From NCBI GenBank assembly GCA_031261505.1, contig JAISJN010000014.1:1-64000 (forward strand): a stretch of 64,000 nucleotides of DNA, written 5' to 3'. Position 1 is the stretch's first letter; the number at the start of each line of letters is the position of its first letter. The translations under genes were made by a program, and so were the position numbers. Positions 8,285 through 17,840 of the stretch are shown piece by piece. This DNA comes from Clostridioides sp. (lineage in GTDB: Bacteria; Bacillota; Clostridia; Peptostreptococcales; Peptostreptococcaceae). Under the pieces are notes generated by a model. The model saw only the letters and a list, made by a program, of their open reading frames with translations, was not told the origin of the DNA and did no database searches.

Positions 8285-9211
8285 CTAGAGAGATTCTTTT
8301 ACTACCTTGACTATATTGTCGCTTGTAAGTCCGTATTTCTTTAACAATTCTGCAGGTGTTCCCGATTCACCAAAACTGTCGTTTACTCCGACTTTTTTAA
8401 CTAGTACAGGTACTTCTTCAGAAGTGACCTCGCTTACCGCAGATCCTAGTCCGCCGATTACACTGTGTTCCTCAGCAGTTACTATTAATTTAGTCTTTTT
8501 AGCAGACTCTATTATAAGGTCTCTATCTATCGGTTTGATAGTCGACATATTTATTACTCTGGCGTTTATTCCGTCCTCAGCTAGCTTGTCAGCAGCTATA
8601 AGGGCTTCGTTTAGCATTATTCCACAAGCTATTATAGTAACGTCTCCACCGTCTCTAAGGACAGCTCCCTTACCTATTTCAAACTTGTAGTTATCGTCAA
8701 ATATCTCTGGTACACCGCTTCTTCCAAGTCTAACGTATACTGGTCCTTTATACTCTGCCGCAGCAAAGATCATCTGCTCTGTCTCATAGGCATCTGCAGG
8801 AACCATTACAGTCATATTCGGAATAGTTCTCATAAGCGATATATCCTCTATACTCTGGTGAGATGCTCCGTCTTCGCCAACTGTAAGTCCAGCGTGAGTT
8901 GCACACACCTTTACATTCAATTTTGGGTAGCATATAGAGTTTCTTATTATCTCATAAGCTCTTCCTGTAGCAAACATCGCAAAAGTAGATGCAAATGGAA
9001 TCTTTCCAGCAGCCGCTAGTCCAGCTGATGCACCCATCAAGTTTTGCTCAGCTATACCCATGTTGAAAAATCTATTTGGGAATGCTTTAAGGAAGTCGTT
9101 AGTCTTAGTCGATTTAGATAAATCCGCATCTAAAACCACTACGTCATCGTTTATTTCTCCTAATTTTACTAGAGCTTTACCGTACGCCTCTCTTGTAGCT
9201 ATATTACTCAT
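8285..9211 (-). CDS. tkt: transketolase, C-terminal subunit
   Basis: This 308-residue half-enzyme carries the pyrimidine-binding and C-terminal domains of transketolase ([40 protein letters not shown]). With the N-terminal subunit it moves two-carbon ketol units in the non-oxidative pentose phosphate pathway. Split transketolases are common in Clostridia and archaea. Its start overlaps the end of the upstream subunit gene by 8 bases, implying translational coupling. Confidence 0.93.
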   Translation of the reverse strand: MSNIATREAYGKALVKLGEINDDVVVLDADLSKSTKTNDFLKAFPNRFFNMGIAEQNLMGASAGLAAAGKIPFASTFAMFATGRAYEIIRNSICYPKLNVKVCATHAGLTVGEDGASHQSIEDISLMRTIPNMTVMVPADAYETEQMIFAAAEYKGPVYVRLGRSGVPEIFDDNYKFEIGKGAVLRDGGDVTIIACGIMLNEALIAADKLAEDGINARVINMSTIKPIDRDLIIESAKKTKLIVTAEEHSVIGGLGSAVSEVTSEEVPVLVKKVGVNDSFGESGTPAELLKKYGLTSDNIVKVVKESL

Positions 9212-10031
9212 TGTCTGTACCTCCCAATTCTTCTAAGGCCTGTTCTAATTGCTCGTCATTTGGAGCAGAACCATGCCATCCAGCTTGGTTTTCCATAAAT
9301 GAAACTCCCTTGCCCTTAACTGTCTTTGCAACTATCATTGTTGGTTTTTCAACTGTCGATCTAGCCATATCAAGTGCTGCAAATATCTGATCGAAGTCGT
9401 GACCATCTATTTCAATCACATTCCATCCGAACGCTTTGAATTTATTTACTATAGAACCGAGATCCATGACATCTTCTGTCTTGCCATCTATTTGAAGTCC
9501 GTTGTTATCAAGGAATGCAACAATATTATCTAATTTGTAGTTAGCTGCACTCATAGCCGCTTCCCATACGATTCCCTCTTGTATTTCTCCATCTCCAAGA
9601 AGTGCGTACACGCTCCATGGTGCGTTGTCTAACTTCGATGCCATTGCCATACCACATGCAGCTGAGAACCCTTGTCCAAGTGAACCTGTAGACATTTCAA
9701 CTCCAGGAACTCCCTTCATGTCAGGATGTCCTTGTAGCATTCTTCCCGTTTTTCTAAGACCCTTCAACTCTTCCTTGTCAAAGTATCCTCTTTCTGCCAA
9801 AACAGCGTATAAAGCAGGAGCAGCATGTCCTTTAGACAATACGAATCTATCTCTGTCTTCCATCTTAGGATTAGAAGAATCTATATTCATCTCGTCGAAG
9901 TACAGTGCAGTTAGCATCTCAACAGCTGATAGCGACCCCCCTGGATGTCCTGATTTAGCGTCATGAACCATAGTGACTATATCTTTTCTTATGGCACAAG
10001 CGCGCTCATTTAATCCTTTATGGTCTCTCAT
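9204..10031 (-). CDS. tkt: transketolase, N-terminal subunit
   Basis: The 275-residue subunit holds the thiamine-diphosphate domain. It has [12 protein letters not shown] near residue 27, the diphosphate-binding motif starting GDGEIQEG and ending NN, and [13 protein letters not shown]. It is first of the two-gene operon, and an AGGGAG-type ribosome site precedes [11 protein letters not shown]. No fragment is missing: the two subunits together match a full transketolase. Confidence 0.93.
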   Translation of the reverse strand: MRDHKGLNERACAIRKDIVTMVHDAKSGHPGGSLSAVEMLTALYFDEMNIDSSNPKMEDRDRFVLSKGHAAPALYAVLAERGYFDKEELKGLRKTGRMLQGHPDMKGVPGVEMSTGSLGQGFSAACGMAMASKLDNAPWSVYALLGDGEIQEGIVWEAAMSAANYKLDNIVAFLDNNGLQIDGKTEDVMDLGSIVNKFKAFGWNVIEIDGHDFDQIFAALDMARSTVEKPTMIVAKTVKGKGVSFMENQAGWHGSAPNDEQLEQALEELGGTDNE

Positions 10032-10120
10032 TTGATTCCCTCCTTAAATAATAAAAAATAATTTCAATCCATATCATTATATCACTTAAGTATCACATAA
10101 TCCAGTTAATTAATAGACTT

Positions 10121-10170
10121 AGAGAAAGACACCACCCTAGGAAATTTCAGGTGATGCCTCTCTCAAGTTT
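10121..10170 (-). repeat. dispersed repeat, first-hairpin module, between ndoA and tkt
   Basis: Read on the minus strand it begins AAACTTGAGAGAGGC and forms CATCACC...GGTGGTG, the same layout as the first hairpin of the 20662 copy. It lies downstream of ndoA and may end that transcript. Confidence 0.55.
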
Positions 10171-10243
10171 GAAACCATTATGTATTCTGATTGTATTCCG
10201 ATTGTCCATTAGTAACAGTTTCCATATGTAGAGGTAGGGCGAT

Positions 10244-10612
10244 TTACTTTTCCAAATCCAAAAGTCCAAGACTCACCAAAAGTCCCGCCTCTACCTTCAT
10301 CATCATGTCCTTGTCTAAAAAACCAATTTTTTCTCTGAGCCTTTTTTTGTCAATTGTTCTAATCTGCTCGAGCAAAATAACAGAGTCTTTATTAAGCCCG
10401 TATTCATACGCACTTATTTCAACATGGGTTGGCAATTTAGCCTTGTTTATCTGGGATGTGATCGCTGAAACAATCACAGTAGGGCTATACTTGTTGCCCA
10501 CATCATTTTGTACGATCAGAACAGGCCTGACTCCGCCTTGTTCTGACCCTACTACTGGGCTTAAATCCGCGTAGTACAGGTCACCACGCTTAATTTCGTT
10601 ATTATTACTCAC
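10244..10612 (-). CDS. ndoA: MazF-type endoribonuclease toxin EndoA
   Basis: This 122-residue MazF/PemK toxin should be an mRNA interferase. It carries the family signature [19 protein letters not shown], followed by [12 protein letters not shown]. The start chosen is GTG at 10610-10612, giving the normal length; it overlaps the antitoxin stop by 8 bases and has GGGGAG 10 bases upstream. An upstream ATG would add 16 residues. The antitoxin gene and alr upstream reproduce the B. subtilis alr-ndoAI-ndoA order, where the pair is chromosomal and non-mobile. Confidence 0.92.
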   Translation of the reverse strand: MSNNNEIKRGDLYYADLSPVVGSEQGGVRPVLIVQNDVGNKYSPTVIVSAITSQINKAKLPTHVEISAYEYGLNKDSVILLEQIRTIDKKRLREKIGFLDKDMMMKVEAGLLVSLGLLDLEK

Positions 10613-10889
10613 CTTTAGCAATCTCCCCTTCACTATTATCATCTGATGGATAGTCGTCAATCGTCATGCCTAATTCTGCTAAAGTCAAATTGATTTGTGC
10701 CATTTCCCTGTACCCACTAATAATCGTATCTCTACTGAAGAATCTCTTCTTCTGGTCTATATAAAACTGAAAGGCTTCTTTTGCAAAGTCTTTCCTTCTC
10801 ATTCTCTCCTCATTCGCCAGTACCTCGACATCATCAATTATAGAGTCGGGGATAACGAATCTATTTTTGTCTTCACAATCATTATACAC
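10605..10889 (-). CDS. ndoAI: EndoA antitoxin, ribbon-helix-helix (MazE-type)
   Basis: This 94-residue antitoxin resembles B. subtilis EndoAI: an N-terminal ribbon-helix-helix segment ([18 protein letters not shown]), then [14 protein letters not shown], which is close to the EndoAI toxin-binding region. The start is placed at GTG 10887-10889 because TGGAGG sits 9 bases upstream; the ATG 24 bases earlier has no ribosome site. It lies 30 bases after alr and overlaps the toxin gene. Confidence 0.85.
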   Translation of the reverse strand: MYNDCEDKNRFVIPDSIIDDVEVLANEERMRRKDFAKEAFQFYIDQKKRFFSRDTIISGYREMAQINLTLAELGMTIDDYPSDDNSEGEIAKGE

Positions 10890-10919
10890 AAAAATTCGCC
10901 TCCAGAATATCATTATACT

Positions 10920-12077
10920 CTATTCTAACAAATAGCTCTTTACTTTTGCAATTTTATTATTTTCCATATATACACGATCTACCCTTCTAGATACCATACA
11001 GAGTACTTCGTAATTTATGGTTCCAAGGTCTTTGGCGATTCTTTCGACTGTAGCTTCTCCTTCTCCGAAAATTACAACCTCATCTCCAATATTTACCTCG
11101 CTATCACAATCCAATTTGACCATGCATTGATCCATGCATATTCTTCCTACCACATCGTACATCTTTCCCTTTATAAATACCTTAGGGTTCTTTTGAAGTC
11201 TTGTGTAACCATCTCCATAACCTATCGCAATAGTTGCTATTCTTTGCTCGCTGTCCGCTACGTAAGTCAGTCCATAGCTGATCCTAGCCCCTTTTTCAAT
11301 GGTCTTTACGTTGGTCACTGTCGATTTCAACTTCATAAGAGGTTTTAACTCTAGCCTATCACTTAATACTTCATCAGATGGATAATGTCCGTACTGTATT
11401 ATTCCAGGCCTAACCATATTTAAATTTAAATCAGGTAGGTCTATCACAGCAGCACTGTTTGACACGTGTTTTATCCTAAACGTCATGCCTTGTTTCTCAA
11501 GTTCATCTGTTATGTACCTGTAGTTTGCTATCTGTTTTTCAGAAGGATGTTTATCCCCCTCATCAGCAGTTGCAAAATGGGTAAATATACCCTCGATATC
11601 TAAGTTCTTAAATTTATTTATCTCAAGTATTTCCTTGATGGACTCTTCGTTTGATTTAAATCCTATCCTGTTCATACCAGTGTCTATCTTGATATGAATT
11701 TTTGCCTCTTCACCCAAAGCCTTGGCTTTACAGTCGATGTCCTTCGCCATTTCTAGACTATCAACCGTCATCGTAATGTCCTGCTCAATTGCCTCTTCAA
11801 CTTTAAAAGGGCAGGTCGACGCCAAAACCAGTATAGGTGCAGTTACTCCACCGCGTCTCAGTTCAAATCCCTCTTCTATCCTAGCAACGGCAAAATAGTC
11901 GACATTTTCTTTTTCAAGAGCCTTTGCCAGCTCAACTGCCCCGTGTCCATAAGCATCTGCTTTTAAGACACAGCACAGCTTTGTATCTTTTTTCAGTAGT
12001 TTTTTAATCTCGTTGATGTTGAATCTTAAATTGTCTAGATCAACTTCTGCCCAACACGGTGACTTCCTTTGTTTCAT
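10920..12077 (-). CDS. alr: alanine racemase
   Basis: This PLP enzyme makes D-alanine for peptidoglycan. The PLP lysine is in CVLKADAYGHGAVE near residue 40, and the catalytic tyrosine is in ARISYGLTY. The start is ATG 12077 (MKQRKSPCWAEVDL), behind GGGAGGG; the longer frame would add 17 residues. The 385-residue length is normal. It is followed by the ndoAI-ndoA toxin pair. Confidence 0.95.
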   Translation of the reverse strand: MKQRKSPCWAEVDLDNLRFNINEIKKLLKKDTKLCCVLKADAYGHGAVELAKALEKENVDYFAVARIEEGFELRRGGVTAPILVLASTCPFKVEEAIEQDITMTVDSLEMAKDIDCKAKALGEEAKIHIKIDTGMNRIGFKSNEESIKEILEINKFKNLDIEGIFTHFATADEGDKHPSEKQIANYRYITDELEKQGMTFRIKHVSNSAAVIDLPDLNLNMVRPGIIQYGHYPSDEVLSDRLELKPLMKLKSTVTNVKTIEKGARISYGLTYVADSEQRIATIAIGYGDGYTRLQKNPKVFIKGKMYDVVGRICMDQCMVKLDCDSEVNIGDEVVIFGEGEATVERIAKDLGTINYEVLCMVSRRVDRVYMENNKIAKVKSYLLE

Positions 12078-12099
12078 TACAAATCCCTCCCAATTTAAA

Positions 12100-12687
12100 T
12101 CAATGAATCTTAAACTCGCTATAATCAACTACAAATCTAGATTTACCTTGGTCGTCTTTAATTTCCAGCTTAACGGGATTTCTTGTCTCTGAGTTAACAT
12201 ATAGAACCTGTGTATTAAAATATTTTGTATCACCTGGTATCTTCGTTTCGAGTACCAGATTGCCATGTGACAAGTTCACTTTGACTTCTTCATTTTGTAG
12301 ATAGTTTTTGATAAAATCGCCGATGAAAAGGTACTGATCTTTCTTCCCCTCATTTGGCAATTCAACTACGTCGTTTATCTTAGGATTCTTAACAAAAACC
12401 TTATCACCCTTGTACTCAATCATCTTCCCCCTGATATACTCTGGGGAAATAGCCTCTAGTCTATAATTATCCGGCCTATTGTAGCTATGTGAAAACTCAT
12501 AAACTTGAGGGCTTTTGTTTCCTGCCACTGTAACCTTAGCCTTGCATGTGTATCCCTTCATTTTGTATATCTTCTTTTGGAAATCTTGGTAAACTTCTTC
12601 TTTAGTGGACTCCTTCTTTTGGCAACCTATCGTCATAAGTACGATGGTCAAGAAGACAACTCCTATAACAGTCCACTTCTTTGTCAC
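12100..12687 (-). CDS. LolA-like lipoprotein (YdcC-type)
   Basis: This 195-residue lipoprotein has a signal peptide and lipobox LMTIGC (Cys about residue 22). The mature part resembles the outer-membrane-lipoprotein-sorting-protein fold that Gram-positives use in YdcC-type proteins (KGYTCKAKVTV, NYRLEAISPEY, NPVKLEIKDDQG). It stands immediately before alr, as ydcC does in B. subtilis. Role unknown; it would sit on the outer face of the membrane. Confidence 0.82.
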   Translation of the reverse strand: MTKKWTVIGVVFLTIVLMTIGCQKKESTKEEVYQDFQKKIYKMKGYTCKAKVTVAGNKSPQVYEFSHSYNRPDNYRLEAISPEYIRGKMIEYKGDKVFVKNPKINDVVELPNEGKKDQYLFIGDFIKNYLQNEEVKVNLSHGNLVLETKIPGDTKYFNTQVLYVNSETRNPVKLEIKDDQGKSRFVVDYSEFKIH

Positions 12688-12724
12688 AAAATTCCTCCTA
12701 AAATTTAATTGGATATACTACATT

Positions 12725-13183
12725 CTATTCATCGTACAAGGCTTTTATTATATCATATCTGCAAATAATACCCTTTAATCTATTTTCATCATCTACAACA
12801 GGAACTCTGTTAATAGATTTCTTTATCATTATATTTGCAACATCGTCGAAAGTATCGTTTTCATGTACAGTCACTATTTTTTTAGACATAAGGTCTTTTA
12901 TCTGGTATGCTGCTATTTCCTTGATATCTTCCTCTAATTTTCTAAAATCCTCAAGATAAAAAACTCCCTCGATTATATTTATAAAAGGAGGTGTAGCCAC
13001 GTACTTTTCCTTTTTTAATATATCAGTCTCTGAAATTATGCCTATCACCCTATCCTCTGAGTCTAGGACGGGCATTCCACCAATTTTCTTTTCTATCAAC
13101 AATTTTGCGACGTCTTCTACTTTATCATTGTAGTTAGCTACTACTACATCACTGGTCATTATATCTCTCGCAAACTTATCCAT
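12725..13183 (-). CDS. tandem CBS domain protein
   Basis: 152 residues contain only two CBS domains (about 7-60 and 90-150), with the pattern ARDIMTSDVVVANYNDKVEDVA and then IKDLMSKKIVTVHENDTFDDVA. Such stand-alone proteins bind adenosine nucleotides and act as energy or redox sensors; the partner here is unknown. It sits between acpS and the YdcC-like lipoprotein gene, which are close in B. subtilis, so it is an insertion into that block. Confidence 0.88.
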   Translation of the reverse strand: MDKFARDIMTSDVVVANYNDKVEDVAKLLIEKKIGGMPVLDSEDRVIGIISETDILKKEKYVATPPFINIIEGVFYLEDFRKLEEDIKEIAAYQIKDLMSKKIVTVHENDTFDDVANIMIKKSINRVPVVDDENRLKGIICRYDIIKALYDE

Positions 13184-13204
13184 AAACTCACCCCTAGCTT
13201 TTTC

Positions 13205-13301
13205 TTAAATGATTGATCAACGCTCTCTACATGGGATTATCCCCATTTAAACGAGGACTATGCCACCAACCTAATCGTCGATGGGCATAATTCTCAAACT
13301 A
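13205..13301 (-). repeat. dispersed two-hairpin repeat providing the acpS stop codon
   Basis: Read on the minus strand it starts GTTTGAGAATTATGCCC, forms the two hairpins and ends GCGTTGATCAATCATTTAAG. The TGA of its head motif (13294-13296) is the acpS stop codon, so the repeat sits exactly at the gene end. Confidence 0.7.
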
Positions 13302-13668
13302 TTGCGATTGCATTTGCTACAGCGTATTCTCTACAATGAGAAATCGAGACCTTTATCTCCAAAATTCCATAGTCTTCACATATAGCGCTCAGTTTTCCAT
13401 GTGTATTGACAAACGGCATCCCAATCTCGTCCCTCAATACCTCGATGTCTTTTAGATTAAATCCCCTGACACCAGTTCCAAGCGACTTTGCTACAGCCTC
13501 TTTTGCCGAAAAATTCCCCGCTATGCTATTTGCCTTCATATCTTTTGACTTGAAGTATTCAATTTCCAACTCTGTAAAATTTCTTTCTAGAAATCTAGGA
13601 TTTCTCTCAACTGCTTCTTTTACCCTGCATATTTCAACTATGTCAGTGCCTATGTTTAGTATGTGCAT
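13294..13668 (-). CDS. acpS: holo-[acyl-carrier-protein] synthase
   Basis: This 124-residue enzyme transfers 4'-phosphopantetheine from CoA to acyl carrier protein. The magnesium-binding aspartate is in NIGTDIVEI (residues 5-13), and the second signature, FSAKEAVAKSLGTG, is near residue 53. The length is normal. Its stop codon lies inside a dispersed repeat, so the last residues (VANAIAIV) may have been altered by that event. Confidence 0.94.
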   Translation of the reverse strand: MHILNIGTDIVEICRVKEAVERNPRFLERNFTELEIEYFKSKDMKANSIAGNFSAKEAVAKSLGTGVRGFNLKDIEVLRDEIGMPFVNTHGKLSAICEDYGILEIKVSISHCREYAVANAIAIV

Positions 13669-13829
13669 TTTATTACCTCAATATTTACCTTTTTCTAATT
13701 GCAAGTTTATTACATTATACTACAAAAATTACAGATTAGAGTCAAATTTAAGATAATTTAATTTAATTTAGCACGGTAATTTTAGCTAATAATTTTAACT
13801 AAAATTTTTCATGGTAATTTAATTCATTA

Positions 13830-14615
13830 TTAACAATCCTTGTAGTAATTGTAGTCGTACCTTATATCTATATCACTTTCGCTCGATTTAAATTTTTCTT
13901 CTATTTTTTTCTTCTTCTCATTGCTTTCCATCTGATCGATTGTTTTTAATATCCCGTCGACTATGTTCTCAAGCTTCGTAATAGGTATACCTACCGACAT
14001 CTCATCTTCCTGCCACCCAGCCCTATGCCTTGTTCCAATGCATAACATCGACATATTTATATCGTCCATCTCATACGGTCTAGCAGTAGATTCAAGACAT
14101 ATACCCTGATTCCCTATGAAGTTTATATTTTGTGGCATACCGTAGTGATAGGCGTATCCTTGAGTCAATCTCATGACATTATATGGATTTCCTATGACTA
14201 ACACTACATGAGGATTCGGTTCGTCTTCGGTGTACTCTTCAAGTGGTTTCACGATTACCCCATAAGTAGGTACCTGCCTATAAGTCAATGTGCTTCTTAC
14301 ATCTTGGCTCACGTCTTGGTCTTTGTATATTCCAAGTCTAGTCCAGTTCTCTCCCTTTGAATTCACGACGTCTTCTGAGTTTATTCCCAATGTCTTCACT
14401 GCACTCTTGCATTTCATAAGTCCTTCATCTGATTTCAACGAATGGCCTACACTTGCACTTTTCACCATACCACAGTAGTTCATTGGATTCTTTGGAGCCA
14501 TTGCTCTCGATTTTTTATACTCTTCTTCGTCTTCAACAAATCTAACGCCGATTATATGTCTCTTAAGCTCTAGACAATTGTTCAAAACGATAGAAAGTTC
14601 TTTCATACTTTTCAA
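13830..14615 (-). CDS. DUF169 family protein
   Basis: About 261 residues match the DUF169 pattern: LELKRHIIGVRFVEDEEEY near the start, NYCGMVKSASVGHSLKSDE in the middle and a CxGTRHRAGWQEDE segment later. The cysteines (NYCGM, LMKCKS, GICLES) suggest a metal or cofactor site, but the family has no firm function. The start is placed at TTG 14613-14615, because GAGGTG is 5 bases before it and 14 bases before the next ATG. It follows the metNIQ cluster after a terminator. Confidence 0.75.
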   Translation of the reverse strand: MKSMKELSIVLNNCLELKRHIIGVRFVEDEEEYKKSRAMAPKNPMNYCGMVKSASVGHSLKSDEGLMKCKSAVKTLGINSEDVVNSKGENWTRLGIYKDQDVSQDVRSTLTYRQVPTYGVIVKPLEEYTEDEPNPHVVLVIGNPYNVMRLTQGYAYHYGMPQNINFIGNQGICLESTARPYEMDDINMSMLCIGTRHRAGWQEDEMSVGIPITKLENIVDGILKTIDQMESNEKKKKIEEKFKSSESDIDIRYDYNYYKDC

Positions 14616-14749
14616 TTTATCACCTCTTCTAATATTTATACTTTTTCTATTCAATAAGACTTTTGCTGTTCGATACTCACCCTCGATTTCTACACTTGAG
14701 TTCCTATACTTGAGTTCATCTAATTAGTTTCCTTTTTTTAAATAAATAA

Positions 14750-14790
14750 AGATGCCACTGACCTAAAAAGGCTGGTGACATCTTCTCAAG
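14750..14790 (-). terminator. terminator after metQ, built from the dispersed repeat's first hairpin
   Basis: On the minus strand CTTGAGA is followed by AGATGTCACCAGCC pairing with GGTCAGTGGCATCT, then TTATTTATTT. It keeps the head motif of the dispersed repeat family and has the shape of a rho-independent terminator. Confidence 0.65.
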
Positions 14791-14893
14791 CTTTACTTAT
14801 ATTTAAATACCCTCTTAAATTAAATTCAAACTATATACTTGAATACTCTCTGATCGTTTAGGTTGTATTCCAATTTAATATTTAATCTATCAC

Positions 14894-15763
14894 CTATTTA
14901 AATGTAGCCTTTACTTCTGAATCGTCTTTATAGAATGTGAATACCTTAGGGAATTTGTCAGTTATAGTTTTTTGAACTGATTCATTTCTCAAAGTACTAG
15001 CGTAGTCAGTAGCCCATTTTTTATCTGCTGACTCTTTCTTAACTATAACACCCATAGGCGCATTTACTGATACATCATCTCTAACTATATAAGATGCTGG
15101 ATCTTTGCCTGCATTGTTCATGTGAGTAAAGAATACCAATGCTCCGTCCATATCAGATAGACTTCTAACTGTCTGAGCTTGGTCCATATCCATTATCTTA
15201 AGGTTTTTAGGGTTTTCTTTGACATCAACTATTGAGTATGTGCCCTTATCTTCGCCTAATTTAATAAGTCCCGCCTTCTGTAGAGTTCTAAGACCTATAT
15301 CCATGTTCATAGGGTCGTTCATTATAGCTATAGTAGATCCGTCTGGGAACTCCTCTGCCTTTTTGTATTTTTCAGAGTATAGACCTATTCCTGTATAGAA
15401 TCCGTATGGTTTCACCATAGCAAGTTTTCCACCCTTTGTTTCATTGAAACTTTCAACAAATTTAGCATGTTGTCCTAATGCTACATCTACTTGCCCACTG
15501 TTACAAGCTTCTAGTATTACTGGATTTGAATCAAATAGCACGAATTCTGTCTTATATCCCATTTTTTCGTACTCTGACTGCATTGCGTCGTAGTATACCT
15601 TTGATATTTCTGTTCCGCCTACTTTTATTACCTTGTCAGTAGCTTCTGTTTTTTCTGTTTCTTTCTTCTCTGCATCACCTGTCGTCTTACTTGAGCACGC
15701 TGTCATCGTGAATACCATCATCAATGTAGCCATAATTGCAATAAGTCTTTTTGCTTTTTTCAT
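14894..15763 (-). CDS. metQ: methionine ABC transporter substrate-binding lipoprotein
   Basis: This 289-residue NlpA/MetQ-family lipoprotein has its lipobox MTACSS at Cys 23. The mature protein shows the family pattern (KVGGTEISKVYYDAMQSEYE, DVALGQHAKFVESFNE, ANDPMN-type segment IAIMNDPMNMDIGLR). It captures methionine or a close analogue outside the membrane for MetN-MetI. It is the third gene of metN-metI-metQ and is separated from metI by a 23-bp tandem repeat. Confidence 0.9.
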   Translation of the reverse strand: MKKAKRLIAIMATLMMVFTMTACSSKTTGDAEKKETEKTEATDKVIKVGGTEISKVYYDAMQSEYEKMGYKTEFVLFDSNPVILEACNSGQVDVALGQHAKFVESFNETKGGKLAMVKPYGFYTGIGLYSEKYKKAEEFPDGSTIAIMNDPMNMDIGLRTLQKAGLIKLGEDKGTYSIVDVKENPKNLKIMDMDQAQTVRSLSDMDGALVFFTHMNNAGKDPASYIVRDDVSVNAPMGVIVKKESADKKWATDYASTLRNESVQKTITDKFPKVFTFYKDDSEVKATFK

Positions 15764-15795
15764 CCTTGGATTTTTCCTCCCGAGTTTAATTTTAG

Positions 15796-15887
15796 TTCTA
15801 CTTAAGTATCTTGCTTGATTCTGCTTAAGTATCTTGTTTGATTCTGCTTAAGCCTATTGTCTAATTCTACTTAAGCATCTTGCTTAG
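15796..15887. repeat. 23-bp tandem repeat, four units, spanning the metI stop codon
   Basis: Units begin at 15796, 15819, 15842 and 15865 with an exact 23-base period (core TTCTGCTTAAGTATCTTG on the plus strand). The unit at 15865 encodes the last residues and the TAG stop of MetI; the others are downstream copies, so the 3' end of metI has been duplicated in tandem before metQ. Confidence 0.85.
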
Positions 15888-16532
15888 CTTTTTGCCGAAT
15901 CCTTGGATAAATATTACGAATATCAGGAGTATGAACACTATAAAGTACATTATGGCGTCGTCGAACCTCTGGTATCCATAAGCCAAGGCTACCGCTCCAA
16001 GTCCACCTGCACCAACGGCACCCGCTAATGCAGTCGTATTTAGTAAGTTTATTACCAATACTGTCATATTTGAAATAAGCGTAGGAAATGCCTCCACAAA
16101 CATAACTTTATAAATAATTTGGAACTTTGATGCCCCAAAAGATTTCGCAGCCCTTATTACCTGTTTGTCCACCACCTGAAGTGAATTCTCAGTCATTCTC
16201 ATGGCGTACGGTATACAGGCTATTGATATAGCAAAAATTGCGGCAGTCGGCCCTATAGTTGTGCCGACAACCTTCCTTGTGATCGGATTAAGCGACACTA
16301 TAAGTATAAGCACTGGGAATGACCTGATAATATCTGTCACCTTGTCCAAAACTATATTTATAAATCTATTTGGATGAAGCCCGTCCTTTGCCGTCACAAC
16401 AAGTACTGTTCCTAAAATAACACCGAACACTATAGAAAATAAGGATGCAAATATCATTATCTTAATAGTTACCCATATCGCAGGCACTATAATAGTAGGA
16501 ATGTAATCGAATAATCTAGTGTTACTGAACAC
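15867..16532 (-). CDS. metI: methionine ABC transporter permease
   Basis: This inner-membrane permease of about 221 residues has five or so membrane segments. It carries the ABC permease loop PYAMRMTENSLQVVDKQVIRAAKSFGAS, the EAA-type motif of MetI. The start is placed at GTG 16530-16532 because GGAGGTGA lies 5 bases before it; it overlaps the end of metN by 11 bases. An in-frame ATG 15 bases earlier would place that ribosome site inside the reading frame. Confidence 0.92.
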   Translation of the reverse strand: MFSNTRLFDYIPTIIVPAIWVTIKIMIFASLFSIVFGVILGTVLVVTAKDGLHPNRFINIVLDKVTDIIRSFPVLILIVSLNPITRKVVGTTIGPTAAIFAISIACIPYAMRMTENSLQVVDKQVIRAAKSFGASKFQIIYKVMFVEAFPTLISNMTVLVINLLNTTALAGAVGAGGLGAVALAYGYQRFDDAIMYFIVFILLIFVIFIQGFGKKLSKMLK

Positions 16533-17511
16533 TCGAATCACCTCCACTATTTAAGACTTTATAGTTTATTCCCCTCTTTTGCATATAATCTATCGCCATT
16601 TTTACATCGTCTTTAGATCTTATATTTAGAGTCATATTACAGCTTTTCTTCATTCCAGAATTAAAGAAACTCGCATCCACTAAGGATATTTCCTTCTTGG
16701 CCATTCTCGACAACTCAAATACCACTGGGTTTTCTACACTATCTGTCACGAGACTTAGAGATATATTTACTCCAATACTCGGAAGTTTCTTCTCTCCTTC
16801 ACCCAGAAGCCTTATGAGAGATTCTGGTTTGTCCACGAATAAGTCGGTCACACTTCCCTCAGCTGACACCATACCGCCTTCTAAGATAGCCATTCTCTCA
16901 CAGATATTTTGAACTACCTGCATTTCGTGGGTCACAACTATTACTGTGAGACCCATTTCCTTTCTTATCTCGTCCATTAATTTAAGTATAGATATAGTCG
17001 TGTTTGGATCTAGAGCCGATGTCGACTCATCTGAAAGGAGGTATTTGGGCTCGAGCGTCAATGCTCTTGCTATAGCAACTCTTTGTTTCTGTCCTCCACT
17101 AAGTTCTTCTGGCTTTGACTCTAGTTTATCCTCAAGTCCTACCATCTCTGCAAGTCGGTATACCCTCTTTTTTATATCTATCCTGTCGTATCCCCAGCAC
17201 TCAAGTGGAAGCGCTATGTTTTTAAACACTGTTTTTCTATTTACGAGCGCTGAATGTTGAAATATCATCCCCATGTTCTTTCTAAATTCTCTCATGTTTT
17301 TTTCATTTAAGGTCTCGACCTTTACGTCATCTACCCTTATCGAACCTTTTTGGTATTCTTCTAATCCATTTATACATCCTAATAAGGTCGATTTACCAAC
17401 GCCACTGGTACCGACTAAGCCGTATATCTGCCCCGTCTCGATGCTTAGGTCGATATCGTGGAGAACATTCACATCTCCGTAGCTTTTGCTTAGATTTTCA
17501 ATTTTAATCAT
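16522..17511 (-). CDS. metN: methionine ABC transporter ATP-binding protein
   Basis: 329 residues. The ABC domain has Walker A GTSGVGKS (about 33-40), signature LSGGQKQRVAIARAL, Walker B YLLSDESTSALDP and H-loop VVTHEM. The C-terminal 80 residues form a NIL domain, which binds methionine and inhibits transport in MetN proteins. It is first gene of metN-metI-metQ. There is no S-box, T-box or other recognisable methionine riboswitch in its leader. Confidence 0.94.
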   Translation of the reverse strand: MIKIENLSKSYGDVNVLHDIDLSIETGQIYGLVGTSGVGKSTLLGCINGLEEYQKGSIRVDDVKVETLNEKNMREFRKNMGMIFQHSALVNRKTVFKNIALPLECWGYDRIDIKKRVYRLAEMVGLEDKLESKPEELSGGQKQRVAIARALTLEPKYLLSDESTSALDPNTTISILKLMDEIRKEMGLTVIVVTHEMQVVQNICERMAILEGGMVSAEGSVTDLFVDKPESLIRLLGEGEKKLPSIGVNISLSLVTDSVENPVVFELSRMAKKEISLVDASFFNSGMKKSCNMTLNIRSKDDVKMAIDYMQKRGINYKVLNSGGDSSVQ

Positions 17512-17630
17512 TTTCCATCCCTCTTGTCTCGACTTTCTAATAGTCTCGCAAAACCATAGAAGTGCCTATTTCAGTTATAGCCTTTGAAATCCACTACGAA
17601 ATAAGCCTTTATTTTGACACATTTTTTATT

Positions 17631-17660
17631 ATGATAACACAAAATGTCATTATAATCCAA
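17631..17660 (-). promoter_or_regulatory. candidate metN promoter with overlapping inverted repeat
   Basis: A -35 TTGGAT (17655-17660) is followed at 18-base spacing by -10 TATCAT (17631-17636) on the minus strand. The arms GACACATTTT and AAAATGTC (17615-17649) flank the -10 and could be a repressor site. A second stem (GCTTATTTC with GAAATAGGC) lies in the leader. No known riboswitch is visible. Confidence 0.4.
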
Positions 17661-17840
17661 CATATATAATTTATACTTACTATAGGTTTTTTCTATGGAG
17701 CATATATAGGTATGACAAAATAATCAGGGTTGTATATCTACCCACATTATTTTATCCTATTTCACCTTGTTTATACTTTTTATACTAATTATCTACTCAT
17801 TTCAAATATATACAAATGAATTTAAAAAAGTTTTTCCAGT

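Noticed and set aside
17512-17660. SAM (S-box) riboswitch or T-box before metN
   Set aside because: The leader has stems, but none of the conserved core sequences of either class.
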